Shown: positions 50,227-59,498 of the stretch, piece by piece
How positions within the stretch are numbered: the first letter of the stretch is position 1
How the letters are laid out: every line of letters begins with the position of its first letter
Source: Akkermansia muciniphila
Lineage (GTDB): Bacteria > Verrucomicrobiota > Verrucomicrobiia > Opitutales > Opitutaceae
Assembly: GCA_945888375.1 (NCBI GenBank)
Contig: CAMCZZ010000005.1
Coordinates: 62,001 to 126,000, forward strand
DNA: 64,000 nt
Reading direction: 5' to 3'
Notes under the pieces: model-generated
The model's input: the letters and a program-made list of their open reading frames with translations, nothing else
What the model was told of the DNA's origin: nothing
Database searches by the model: none
Made by a program: the position numbers and the translations under genes

Positions 50227-50967
50227 TCAGCCCAGGCGGCGGCGGAAAAGATCGAGGGCCTGCCCGAGTAACTGGCGGGAGAGCTCCGCGTCGTAGCGCA
50301 GGCCTTCGTCGCGCAGGAAGGCGTGGGCGGCATTGACCTCGTGCCAGGTGAAATGCACCCGGGCGGCGGCGAGGGTCTGGCGGATCAGGTCGCGGCCCTC
50401 GGCCGGCACGTGGGGGTCTTGGCGGCCGAGGATCATCATCACTTCACCCCGGATCTCGCCAGCGCGGGCGAGGGAGTCATCGTTCTGGCCGGCGCCGAGG
50501 CCGCGTTTGTGCAAATCGGTTGGGTAGAAGCAGGCGGTCGCGCCGACGCCTTCCAGCAGCGCGGCGCGGAAGGCGAGGTGGCCCCCGATGCAGGGGCCAA
50601 AGGCGCCGACCCGGCCGTTGCCGGCGGGATGGTTGCGGAGATAGGCGAGCAGGGCGCGGTTGTCGTCATCATAGCCTTGGAGCGCTTTGGTGGTTTTCAG
50701 CCGGTTGCCGGTCTCCGAGCCGGCGGCGTCATAGCCGAGCACGGTGCCGGCCGGCAGGTGCTCGTGGTAGATTTCCGGCAAGGCGACGATGAAGCCGTGG
50801 CCGGCAAGAAAGGCGGCGGTCCGGCGGATCGGGCCCGTCAGCTGGAAAATTTCCGAATGGAAAATCAGCCCGGGGTGGCGGCCGTCGCCTTCGGGCCGCA
50901 GCACGAGGGTGCGCATGGGGCCGGAGGGGGTGGGGAGATCGATGCTTTCGGGTTCGCGAAGGGTCAT
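50227..50967 (-). CDS. Dienelactone hydrolase family protein
   Basis: MTLREPESIDLPTPSGPMRTLVLRPEGDGRHPGLIFHSEIF; GRVGAFGPCIGGHLAFRAAL (Cys nucleophile context). Confidence 0.88.
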   Translation of the reverse strand: MTLREPESIDLPTPSGPMRTLVLRPEGDGRHPGLIFHSEIFQLTGPIRRTAAFLAGHGFIVALPEIYHEHLPAGTVLGYDAAGSETGNRLKTTKALQGYDDDNRALLAYLRNHPAGNGRVGAFGPCIGGHLAFRAALLEGVGATACFYPTDLHKRGLGAGQNDDSLARAGEIRGEVMMILGRQDPHVPAEGRDLIRQTLAAARVHFTWHEVNAAHAFLRDEGLRYDAELSRQLLGQALDLFRRRLG

Positions 50968-51060
50968 GGGAGAGAGGCTGAGTTTTCGGGATCGGGACGA
51001 AGTGGCAATCCCGGCGCCTCGGCGGTTGCCTAGCGCGAGGCGGGCGGGCAAGCGTTGCGC

Positions 51061-53334
51061 ATGAGCAAAACCCAAACTCGCCGGCATCTTCGCTCCAGCC
51101 TCTGGCTCTATTTTAGCCTGATCACCTTTTCCCTCGTTTGGTTCCTGCTCGATCAGGCTGGTGTGCTCCGCCCGCTGGAGAACCTTTCCGTCAACGCCCG
51201 CTTCAAGGTCCGCGGTTCCCTGCCCGCGCCGTTGAAACTGGTCTACGTGGACATCGACACCTCGTCGCTCAACGACCTGGGCAACTTCCCCTGGGACCGG
51301 GCGATTTTTAAGGAGGTCTGCGAGATGCTGGTCGAGCAAGGCAAGGTGAAGGCCATCGGGATCGATGTCGTTTTTTCCTCCGCCGGCGTGCCCAACCTCA
51401 CGGACATGAGCCGTTTCGAGGCCGGGCAGACCGCCTTTGGGACCTATCTTTTTGACCAACCCCCGGTCGTCTTGGCCGCCAGTTACGCCAGCGGGTCCCA
51501 AGTGGCCGCCGATGGCAGCATCGAGGCTCGCAGTCTCCCGCTGGTGAGGGATCCCGCCAGCCGGCGGAATCGACCGGAAGTGCCCGAGTGGCCCCTCGGC
51601 CAGATGGTGTTTACCCCGCCCTTGGTCGGGTTGATCGATACGCTCGATGGCGACACCCGCCGGGTGCCCCTTTATGCCTCGGCCGAGGAGCGGCCCTACT
51701 ACCAGATCTCGCTGGAGTTGGCCCGGCTCTACTTCGGGGTGGAGCCGGATGGCCTCCGGGTGGCTCCGGATAAAATCGAGCTGGTCCGGCCGGACGGGAC
51801 GCTCGCGCAGACCATCCCGTTGATCCAAGGCCAGATGCTCGATATCAACTGGTTCTCGCCCTGGCTCGACACCGGTAATCCCCGCTTTCCCATCGTCGGA
51901 ATCTACGGCGTGGCCCTGGCGCTAAAGTCGCAGGATCCCGAGGAGCAAAAGATCGGCGCGGAGGCCTTGGCCGGGCTAGCGGAGACGCTTCGGGATGCGA
52001 TCGTCCTGATCGGCCCGGTGGATCCGCTAATGCAGGATCTGGCGCCCACGCCCTTCGATCGCATACCCGTGCCCAAGGTCGGCGTGCATGGCAATCTGGT
52101 GAAGACGATCGTCTCCGGCCGTTTCCTGAAGAGTCCGCCGCCTTGGGTCCTGCCTCTGCTAATCCTGGGTCTCAACGGATTGGTGGTGGGGCTGGCCTTG
52201 TCGGCCGAAGGGCGGCGCGGAGCCTGGCTCCGGTTGCTGGCGGGCGGATTATTTGCGGGCTACGTGGCGACTGCCTTCGCGGTCTTCAGCTGGTTTGACT
52301 GGGTGCTACCCCTGGTGGCTCCGCTGGGCGCGGCCACCTCCACCATTTTTGTCGTCGGCGCGGCCCAGCTGGTGTTGGCGCAGAAACAGAAGAGTCGCAT
52401 CAAGGGGCTTTTCGGCGCTTATCTCGCGCCTTCCCTCGTTAGCCAAATGGTCGATTCCGGGCAGGAGCCAAAGCTCGGTGGGGTGGAGGAGGAGATCACC
52501 GCCTACTTTAGCGACATCCAATCGTTCTCCGCCTTCGCCGAGGTGCTTTCGCCGAATCAGCTGGTCGAGTTGATGAATGAATACCTCACCGCCTGCACCG
52601 ATATCGTGCAGGGGGAAGGAGGCACCTTGGATAAATACATCGGTGACGCCGTGGTGGCGATGTATGGCGCCCCGCTTGCCCTGCCGGGGCATGCCCACCG
52701 CGCGTGCGTATCGGCCCTGCGGGTGGACAAACGTTGCGCGGAGCTAAGGGAGAAGTGGCGTGCCGAGATCCCGCAGAAAAACTGGCCCGATCTCGTCACC
52801 CGCATGCGCACCCGCGTCGGTCTCAACTCCGGCCGCGCGGTGGTGGGTAATATGGGCAGCGTCTCGCGCTTCAGCTACACCATGATGGGCGACACCGTGA
52901 ACCTCGCCGCGCGCATGGAGTCCGGCGCGAAGAGCTGGGGCGTTTACACCATGTGCGCCGATCCCACCCGGGTCGCCTGCCAAGCGGTGGATGGCGGCGA
53001 AGTGATTTTCCGTTCGCTCGGTCGCATCGTAGTCAAGGGGCGGAAGACCGCCGTGCCCATCCATGAACTGGTCTGCCTCAAGGGGGACGTGACCGACCGC
53101 ACGCGGGAGGCGATCGCCACTTTCGAAGCCGGCTTGGAGCGTTATTATCAACAGGACTGGGAGGGTGCCCTGGCGAAGTTCGAGGCCAGCGCGGCGCTCG
53201 AGCCCCGCCAGCCGGACCCGGCCGCCGGCTTGGAGAGCAATCCCTCCCGAGTTTACCAGCGCATCGTCGCGGAGCTTCGCGCCGCTCCGCCCGGACCGGG
53301 CTGGGACGGCGCTTATGTGATGCGCGAGAAGTGA
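51061..53334 (+). CDS. CHASE2-domain adenylate/guanylate cyclase
   Basis: N-terminal TM, CHASE2-like FPWDRAIFKEVCEML; C-terminal EEITAYFSDIQSFSAFAEVLSP...YIGDAVVAMYGAP...SRFSYTMMGDTVNLAARME. Confidence 0.9.
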   Translation: MSKTQTRRHLRSSLWLYFSLITFSLVWFLLDQAGVLRPLENLSVNARFKVRGSLPAPLKLVYVDIDTSSLNDLGNFPWDRAIFKEVCEMLVEQGKVKAIGIDVVFSSAGVPNLTDMSRFEAGQTAFGTYLFDQPPVVLAASYASGSQVAADGSIEARSLPLVRDPASRRNRPEVPEWPLGQMVFTPPLVGLIDTLDGDTRRVPLYASAEERPYYQISLELARLYFGVEPDGLRVAPDKIELVRPDGTLAQTIPLIQGQMLDINWFSPWLDTGNPRFPIVGIYGVALALKSQDPEEQKIGAEALAGLAETLRDAIVLIGPVDPLMQDLAPTPFDRIPVPKVGVHGNLVKTIVSGRFLKSPPPWVLPLLILGLNGLVVGLALSAEGRRGAWLRLLAGGLFAGYVATAFAVFSWFDWVLPLVAPLGAATSTIFVVGAAQLVLAQKQKSRIKGLFGAYLAPSLVSQMVDSGQEPKLGGVEEEITAYFSDIQSFSAFAEVLSPNQLVELMNEYLTACTDIVQGEGGTLDKYIGDAVVAMYGAPLALPGHAHRACVSALRVDKRCAELREKWRAEIPQKNWPDLVTRMRTRVGLNSGRAVVGNMGSVSRFSYTMMGDTVNLAARMESGAKSWGVYTMCADPTRVACQAVDGGEVIFRSLGRIVVKGRKTAVPIHELVCLKGDVTDRTREAIATFEAGLERYYQQDWEGALAKFEASAALEPRQPDPAAGLESNPSRVYQRIVAELRAAPPGPGWDGAYVMREK

Positions 53335-53344
53335 TTTCCCGTCG

Positions 53345-54403
53345 TCAGGCGCGGGTCGAATAGAGCGCGACCAGCGCGGCGCCGATGGACTGTGAAAGCT
53401 CGCCGAGGGTGGCGGGCACGATGCGCAACCGCTCTCGCTGGGCGGGGAAGAAATAGGGCTCGGCCGCCCGGCGGATGCCGTCGAGGTAGCGCTGGCGAAA
53501 CTCCGGGGTGGTGCTCTCGGGATCGATCAGGCCGCCGCCGATCACCACGATGCCCGGGTCGAGGGCCATGGCGAGGTTGGCCACGTGGAGCCCGAGGGCA
53601 CGCGCCTGGGTATCGAAAATCTCCAGCGCCAGCGCGTCGCCCTTCTGGGCCCGGCCGCGGAGGGAGAGGGCCTTGTGTTTGGGGGTATCGGCGGAGGCGC
53701 CGAGTTCGTGGCCGGCATGGCGGGGCAGGAAAAAATCGAGGTATTGGGGCAGGCCGGAGATGGTGGAGTAGGCCTCAATGCACCCCCAGTCGCGCCCGCA
53801 ACCGCAGCGAAAGGCCGGCGCTTTTTCCAGGCCGCTGCCGAGCAAGTGCAACGGCACCGGCATGTGGCCGGCCTCCATGCCGGCGAACTGGTCGCCGGTC
53901 AGGGGCAGGCCGCGTGCGTCGATGTAGGCCGCTCCCAGCCCGGAACCGGGGGCCAGTAGCAGCACGGTGGCCTTGGTGTCGCCGCGCACCCGCGAGGCTT
54001 CACCCACGCCGCCGAAGTCGCCGTCGTTGCCCGAGCGGAGCGGGATGGGACGGCCGGCCGCCGTGGCCAGGGCAGCGGCATAGTCGGCATGAAAATCCCA
54101 GCCGACGAAACTCTCCGGCAGGTTGGCCGACTTGGCCAGCACGCCGTAGCGCTGATAAGGGCCGGGCAACGCGAGGCCGGCGGCGGCGACGCGATCCCAC
54201 GACAGACCGTTGTCCTTGAGAAAACCCTCGGCGCCCTCGATCCAGCCCGCGACCACGGCGGCGGTGCCGAGCTGGGAATTGGTCGAACTCTGGCGGAGTT
54301 GACGCGAAATCGGCTCGCCGTCGGCGAAGACGCCGCCGGTTTTGGAGGTGGTGGCGCCGGAGTCGGTGCCGAGGTAAACGTCGCGGAGGGTGGCGGTGGA
54401 CAT
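53345..54403 (-). CDS. ROK-family protein / sugar kinase
   Basis: YLGTDSGATTSKTGGVF; GSGLGAAYI; EAGHMPVPLHLLGSG; CGCGRDWGCIEAYSTISGL. Confidence 0.85.
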   Translation of the reverse strand: MSTATLRDVYLGTDSGATTSKTGGVFADGEPISRQLRQSSTNSQLGTAAVVAGWIEGAEGFLKDNGLSWDRVAAAGLALPGPYQRYGVLAKSANLPESFVGWDFHADYAAALATAAGRPIPLRSGNDGDFGGVGEASRVRGDTKATVLLLAPGSGLGAAYIDARGLPLTGDQFAGMEAGHMPVPLHLLGSGLEKAPAFRCGCGRDWGCIEAYSTISGLPQYLDFFLPRHAGHELGASADTPKHKALSLRGRAQKGDALALEIFDTQARALGLHVANLAMALDPGIVVIGGGLIDPESTTPEFRQRYLDGIRRAAEPYFFPAQRERLRIVPATLGELSQSIGAALVALYSTRA

Positions 54404-54443
54404 GTGAAGAAGGGGGGAGGAAGGGGGAAAGCGGCGCGGAGGC

Positions 54444-54959
54444 TTAGGCGGCGCCGTGGCACTTTTTGAATTTCTTGCCCGAACCGCACGGGCAGGGGTC
54501 GTTGCGACCGACCTTGGGCGATTCGCGGCGGATGGGTTGGGCGACCGGCACAACCACGCCGGCGTAGACCCACCGGCCCTCCTCGCGGATGAAGCGGGCC
54601 TTCTCGACGTGTTTGCGTTCCTCGCCGTTCACGCTGAAGCGGGCCACGAAATCCACCGTGCCCTCCTGGTCTTCCGGGCCGCCGGCCTCGGTCGCGGTGA
54701 TATCCAGGCCGAGCCATTGCGCGGACTCAGCCCAGTCGCGGGCATCCTTCAGGCTGAAATCCGCCCGCTGCTCGGCGGACAGGGAGTTTTCCAAGTGGCG
54801 GTAATCGCGCTTCGCGTAGGCGGTGTAGCGCGAGCGCATCAGCGCGGCGGCGGTGGGCGCGGGGGCACCGGCGAGGATGGGGCCGCAGCAATCGGCGTGG
54901 GCGAGCCCGGAGCCGCAGGGGCAGGTTTCGGATGTGGGGGCGGAGGCGGAAGTCGACAT
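54444..54959 (-). CDS. YchJ-family SEC-C motif protein
   Basis: [17 protein letters not shown] at N-term and [17 protein letters not shown] at C-term. Confidence 0.9.
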   Translation of the reverse strand: MSTSASAPTSETCPCGSGLAHADCCGPILAGAPAPTAAALMRSRYTAYAKRDYRHLENSLSAEQRADFSLKDARDWAESAQWLGLDITATEAGGPEDQEGTVDFVARFSVNGEERKHVEKARFIREEGRWVYAGVVVPVAQPIRRESPKVGRNDPCPCGSGKKFKKCHGAA

Positions 54960-55107
54960 GAAGAGCTCATGCCGGCGGGCCGGACGGGCGGCGGCAAGAG
55001 CGGAAACGCGGGCGGCGGGTGCGGTTTCGAGTTGAAAGCGCGCCCGGCTTGCGCGGCACTCCCCTCTTCTCGGTTCAGGAAACAAACCACTTCAACCCAT
55101 CCCCACC

Positions 55108-55416
55108 ATGGCCGGCGTCGGAAAACTGCTCAAACAAGCCCAGAAAATGCAGCGCTCGATCGAGACGCTCCAAGCCCAGCTGGCGGCCCGCGAATTTGAT
55201 TTCTCGCGCGGCGGCGGCGCGGTCCAGGTGAAGGTCAATGGCGCCGGCCAGTTCGTCGCCCTGAAGATCGACGCCGAGTTTCTGAAGGAGGACGCCGCGA
55301 CGGTGTCGTCCGAGATTCTCGCGCTGGTCCAGGAGGCGGCGGCCGCATCGAAGAAGTTCAACGAAGAGGAGATGCAGAAGGTCACCTCCGCCTTCCAGAT
55401 GCCCGGCATGTTCTGA
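55108..55416 (+). CDS. YbaB/EbfC nucleoid-associated protein
   Basis: KLLKQAQKMQRSIETLQAQLAAREFDFSRGGGAVQVKVNGAGQFVALKID; directly upstream of recR. Confidence 0.92.
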   Translation: MAGVGKLLKQAQKMQRSIETLQAQLAAREFDFSRGGGAVQVKVNGAGQFVALKIDAEFLKEDAATVSSEILALVQEAAAASKKFNEEEMQKVTSAFQMPGMF

Positions 55417-55453
55417 GGCCGGCCGCGCGCGCCGCGCCCGACCCGTCCGTCCC

Positions 55454-56050
55454 GTGACGCCCGCCTTCGAGCAGCTTCAGCAGGCCCTCAAACGTCTGCC
55501 CGGCGTCGGCTATCGCTCGGCGGAGCGCATGGCTCTCCATCTTTTGGTGGAAAAACCCGAGCGCCTGCGCGACCTCGTCGGTGCGCTGGAGGCGGCGTCC
55601 CGGGCGGTGCGGCGTTGCGCACGCTGCGGCAACCTTGCTGAGGGCGAGGCCTGTGCGGTCTGCGCCGATCCCCGCCGAGATGGTGCGGTGGTCTGCGTGG
55701 TCGAGCACGTCCCGGATCTCGTCGCGATCGAGCGTTCCGGCGCCTACCGAGGCAGTTATCACGTCCTCCACGGCCGGCTTTCCCCGATTAATTCCATCGG
55801 TCCGGGCGAATTAAACTGGTCCGCGCTGCTGGGTCGTCTCGAGGCCGGCGAGATACGGGAACTCATCCTCGCGCTGGGCAATGACGTCGAGGGGGAGGCG
55901 ACCTGTCACTTTATCCAGCAACACCTGCCGCCGGGCGGTGCGGTCAAGGTGTCGCGCATCGGCTTCGGGCTGCCGAGCGGCGGCGGCGTGCTCTACGCCG
56001 ATGCGGTAACGCTGCGCAGTGCCCTGGAGGGGCGGCGGGAATACGCGTGA
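55454..56050 (+). CDS. recR: Recombination protein RecR
   Basis: LPGVGYRSAERMALHLL; CARCGNLAEGEACAVCADPRRD; YHVLHGRLSPINSIGPGEL; GTG start. Confidence 0.95.
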   Translation: MTPAFEQLQQALKRLPGVGYRSAERMALHLLVEKPERLRDLVGALEAASRAVRRCARCGNLAEGEACAVCADPRRDGAVVCVVEHVPDLVAIERSGAYRGSYHVLHGRLSPINSIGPGELNWSALLGRLEAGEIRELILALGNDVEGEATCHFIQQHLPPGGAVKVSRIGFGLPSGGGVLYADAVTLRSALEGRREYA

Positions 56051-57732
56051 GCGCCGCGCCGGAGCTTCATGCGCGGCGACGGGCGGCCGGCCGCTTCGGG
56101 GCCATTCGGGGTAAGTTGGGGGCGTGGACCGAGGCCGAGCGGGCGGCCGGTGCGGCCGGCCTGGCGGCGGGATTGGCCCTGCTCGTATGGGCGCTGCGTC
56201 TTTGGCCGGAGTGGAGTCGCAATCCCGATCTTTCCCATGGGTTTTTGGCGGTCCCGGCGGTGGTGCTGCTCTGGCTCCGGGCCAGGGAGGACGCGCCGGC
56301 GGATCGCGGGCTCGGGGCAGCGGCCCAGTCCGTGCTGACGCTGGCCGCGGCGCTCGTCCTCGGCGGGGCCGCGTTGTTTGTCGCGATTTATTCAACGGCC
56401 TTTGGCTGGACCGCGGCCCCGACGCTTTTTCTCACCAGCATGGCCGTGGCGGCTGCTTTGACGCTGGCCGTCGTTTTAGCGGCGGGACGGGCGGTGCGGT
56501 GGATCGCGCCGGGCTGGCCGGTCCTCGTGCTTCCCGCGGTGGTGCTGCTCAGCGCGCCGCTGCCGCCCGGCACCTATGCGCGACTCACCTTGGGCCTGCA
56601 AAACGGGATTACCATCGGGGTGGTGGAGACGCTGCGCCTCTTTGGCATCGCCGCCATGCGTTCGGGCAATGTGATCAATCTCGGCACGATCTCGGTGGGG
56701 GTGGAGGAGGCGTGCAGCGGGGTGCGCAGCCTCGTCTCCTGTCTGCTCGCGGGATTGGTGTTGTCCGCGTTGCTGCTGCGTTCGCCTTGGCGCCGCGTCT
56801 GGCTGGTCGGTCTCGCCGCGCCGTTGGCCTTGGCCGCGAACTTTGCGCGTTCCCTCGTCCTCACCCTGCTGGCGCGCGGCGGGGTGGACCTCGGCGGTTT
56901 CTGGCACGATGCGCTCGGTTATGCGGTGCTGGTGATCACGACCGGACTGCTGGCCGCGCTGGCCTTTTTTCTGGAGGAGCCGCCTTTGCGGCCGGCGCCT
57001 TGCGCGCGCGCGCCGGCGGGCAATGCTTGGAAACCCGCGAGCGTCCTCGCCTTGGCGGCGCTGGCCTTGGCCTTCGTCTGGGTCGGGCAACTGCTGGCGC
57101 GCACCCAATTCGGGGCGCCAGGGGGCTCGCCGCCGCCTGAGCTGGAGCGGTTGGTGCCGGCCAAAGCCGACGGGTGGACGGTCACTACGCGCACGGACTT
57201 GGGGCGCTTCGCCGGCATCCTGCGCACCGGCCACCTGCTGGAGCGTTCCTACTCCAAGCCGGGGGCGGACGGCCGGCGCGTGCAGTTGACCGTCTATACC
57301 GCCTGGTGGCCGGCCGGGGCTTCATCGGTCAGCGAAGTGGCCACGCATACACCCGAGGCCTGCTGGCCGGGCGCCGGCTGGACGCTTCTGCCCGAGGGCA
57401 CGGCGCGGCGCGCGCTGGCGTTGGCGGATGGCCGGGTGGCGGGCGAGGCCGAGCAGCGTGCCTTTATCGGCAATGGTTACCCGCAGCACGTGTGGTTCTG
57501 GCACTTGGTGGAGGGTGCTCCACTGGGGCCTTTCGAACCGAAATCGTGGCGGCAGCAACTGCGTTTGTTTTTCGAGCGCGGAGTGCGGCGGGACGAGCCG
57601 CAGATGTTTATCCGGCTATCGAGTAACCGGGAGTGGTCCGAGATTGCGGGGGAGGCGCTGGTGGCGGAGACCTTAAACGGGTTGTCGAGGATCGGTCTGC
57701 CCGTGGGCCCGCCGGAAAAGGCGTCGCCGTGA
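56047..57732 (+). CDS. Exosortase fused to a C-terminal EpsI-like domain
   Basis: VEEACSGVRSLVSCLLAG (catalytic Cys), NFARSLVLTLLA (Arg), FWHDALGYAVL (His); C-term LQLTVYTAWWPAGASSVSEVATHTPEACWPGAGW. Confidence 0.88.
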   Translation: MSAAPELHARRRAAGRFGAIRGKLGAWTEAERAAGAAGLAAGLALLVWALRLWPEWSRNPDLSHGFLAVPAVVLLWLRAREDAPADRGLGAAAQSVLTLAAALVLGGAALFVAIYSTAFGWTAAPTLFLTSMAVAAALTLAVVLAAGRAVRWIAPGWPVLVLPAVVLLSAPLPPGTYARLTLGLQNGITIGVVETLRLFGIAAMRSGNVINLGTISVGVEEACSGVRSLVSCLLAGLVLSALLLRSPWRRVWLVGLAAPLALAANFARSLVLTLLARGGVDLGGFWHDALGYAVLVITTGLLAALAFFLEEPPLRPAPCARAPAGNAWKPASVLALAALALAFVWVGQLLARTQFGAPGGSPPPELERLVPAKADGWTVTTRTDLGRFAGILRTGHLLERSYSKPGADGRRVQLTVYTAWWPAGASSVSEVATHTPEACWPGAGWTLLPEGTARRALALADGRVAGEAEQRAFIGNGYPQHVWFWHLVEGAPLGPFEPKSWRQQLRLFFERGVRRDEPQMFIRLSSNREWSEIAGEALVAETLNGLSRIGLPVGPPEKASP

Positions 57733-57797
57733 CTTCAGGGCCAAAAGGGGATTGCGCGCCGGGCGTGGCCGCGTTGCAGTGTGGGTCACGTCGGTTT

Positions 57798-57872
57798 GCG
57801 GGTGTAGTATAACGGCTATTATGCGTGCTTCCCAAGCATGAGACGAGGGTTCGACTCCCTCCACCCGCACCA
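57798..57872 (+). tRNA. tRNA-Gly (anticodon CCC)
   Basis: GCGGGTGTAGTATAACGGCTATTATGCGTGCTTCCCAAGCATGAGACGAGGGTTCGACTCCCTCCACCCGCACCA. Confidence 0.96.
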
Positions 57873-57884
57873 ACTTGATCCGGC

Positions 57885-58298
57885 TCACGCCGAGCCTAGT
57901 TGGATGATTCGCTCAAAATCGGCTTTTGCCAGAGGCATAACGGACAGGCGGCTCTGCCGCAGCAAGGGCAGTTCCGCGAGGCGGGGATCGGCTTTGATCG
58001 CGGCCAGTTCCACCGGACGGGGGAGCGAGGCGCCGAGCTTGAGCTCGACCGCCGACCACGCGCCCTCGGCCGCGGAGGGATCGGGGAAATGTTCTTTGGC
58101 CACGGTCGCGGTGCCCAGCACGGCCTTGGTCGTCACGCTGGCGTAGAAGAGGACTTGGTCGCCTTTTTTCATCGCGCGGAGGTGGTTGCGGGCCTGGTAG
58201 TTTCGCACTCCGTCCCAGACAGTGCGTTTATCGCGGAGGAAAGTTTCCCACGCGTAGGCTTCGGGTTCGGTTTTCACCAGCCAATATCCGGTTGTCAT
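57885..58298 (-). CDS. EVE-domain protein
   Basis: YWLVKTEPEAYAWETFLRDKRTVWDGVRNYQARNHLRAMKKGDQVLFYAS. Confidence 0.93.
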   Translation of the reverse strand: MTTGYWLVKTEPEAYAWETFLRDKRTVWDGVRNYQARNHLRAMKKGDQVLFYASVTTKAVLGTATVAKEHFPDPSAAEGAWSAVELKLGASLPRPVELAAIKADPRLAELPLLRQSRLSVMPLAKADFERIIQLGSA

Positions 58299-58309
58299 AC
58301 TACCTTCAG

Positions 58310-58462
58310 GTGAATGCCTTCAAGGGCGTGGACGCAACACCACCTGAAAAAACAGATCCTGCCTTGGCCGCTCGTGCTGAACGCGCCCGCGCCGTGTTAT
58401 GGATCGTCACCGCGGTGATGGCTCTGTTGCCGGTCTTGCTGTTCGTTTTTTTTCATACCTGA
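58310..58462 (+). CDS. 50-aa tail-anchored TM protein (absent from ORF track)
   Basis: GTG start: VNAFKGVDATPPEKTDPALAARAERARAVLWIVTAVMALLPVLLFVFFHT*; 12 nt upstream of the PIN-TRAM gene. Confidence 0.55.
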   Translation: MNAFKGVDATPPEKTDPALAARAERARAVLWIVTAVMALLPVLLFVFFHT

Positions 58463-58474
58463 TCAGTCGCGACC

Positions 58475-59482
58475 ATGAACAAGACTTTGCTCCCCATCCG
58501 CCTGTTTTTCGTCCTGATCTGTGCGGCGGCGGGATTTCTGGTCTGTCTGAGCATTCGGGAGTGGGACGGCCACAGGTTGGTCGCCACCGCCATCGGTCTG
58601 CTGCTCGGTCTGCTCTTTGTGCTGGTTGATATCCTGCTCAAGGGGTTCTCCCTGCGCGGGCTTTCCGCGATCACTTTTGGCTTGGGCGCAGGTCTGCTGA
58701 TTTCCCATTTCTTGAGTGTCTCGCCCCTACTGGAAAAGGGAGATCCCCAGATGCGGTTTCTCGCCCAAATGGGGCTTTTTTTGGGCGTCACTTATCTCTG
58801 CACGGTCATCGCCCTACGAGGGAAGGATGAGTTTAATCTTGTTATCCCTTACGTGCGTTTCGTGCCGCACGAGGTCGATGTGCCCCTCGTCTTGGTGGAC
58901 ACCAGTGCGTTGATTGACGGCCGGCTGGCGCGGATCTGCGCGTGTGGTTTTGTGCCCGGCGCCTTGATCATCCCGCAATTCGTTTTGCAAGAGCTACAGG
59001 CCATCGCGGACTCGCCCGATTCCATGCGGCGTGCGCGGGGCCGGCGCGGTCTGGATTCCCTGGGTGAACTGCGCGCGATCAAGTGGCTCGATCTCCGTAT
59101 TCACGAAAGCGAGGCCCGCCGCAGCGAGGTCGATGCCAAGCTGGTGTTTCTCGCTTCCTCGATGAAGGCCAAGCTCCTCACCATGGATCAAAACCTCGCC
59201 AAAATGGCTGGTTTTCACGGTGTGATCTGCCTCAACCCCGGTGATCTCGCCCGTGCCTTGCAGCCGACTTTTCTGGTGGGAGAAATCATTGATGTAGAAC
59301 TGTTAAAGCCTGGAAAAGAAGAGGGCCAGGCGGTCGGTTATATGCCGGATGGTTCGATGGTCGTGGTCAATGATGCGCGTGAAGCCATCGGCAAGATCGC
59401 CGCGGCGGAGATTATCAGCGTCATGCCTTCCGGCAGTGGACGCATTATCTTCGCCCGCAACCTGCTGCGCACTGCCGATTAA
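58475..59482 (+). CDS. Membrane PIN/TRAM-domain protein (YacL-like)
   Basis: Four N-terminal TM; VDTSALIDGRLARICACGFVPGALIIPQFVLQELQAIAD; TMDQNLAKMA; TRAM-like C-term AVGYMPDGSMVVVNDAREAIGKIAAAEIISVMPSGSGRIIFA. Confidence 0.93.
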   Translation: MNKTLLPIRLFFVLICAAAGFLVCLSIREWDGHRLVATAIGLLLGLLFVLVDILLKGFSLRGLSAITFGLGAGLLISHFLSVSPLLEKGDPQMRFLAQMGLFLGVTYLCTVIALRGKDEFNLVIPYVRFVPHEVDVPLVLVDTSALIDGRLARICACGFVPGALIIPQFVLQELQAIADSPDSMRRARGRRGLDSLGELRAIKWLDLRIHESEARRSEVDAKLVFLASSMKAKLLTMDQNLAKMAGFHGVICLNPGDLARALQPTFLVGEIIDVELLKPGKEEGQAVGYMPDGSMVVVNDAREAIGKIAAAEIISVMPSGSGRIIFARNLLRTAD

Positions 59483-59498
59483 CAAACCGCACCGCCGG

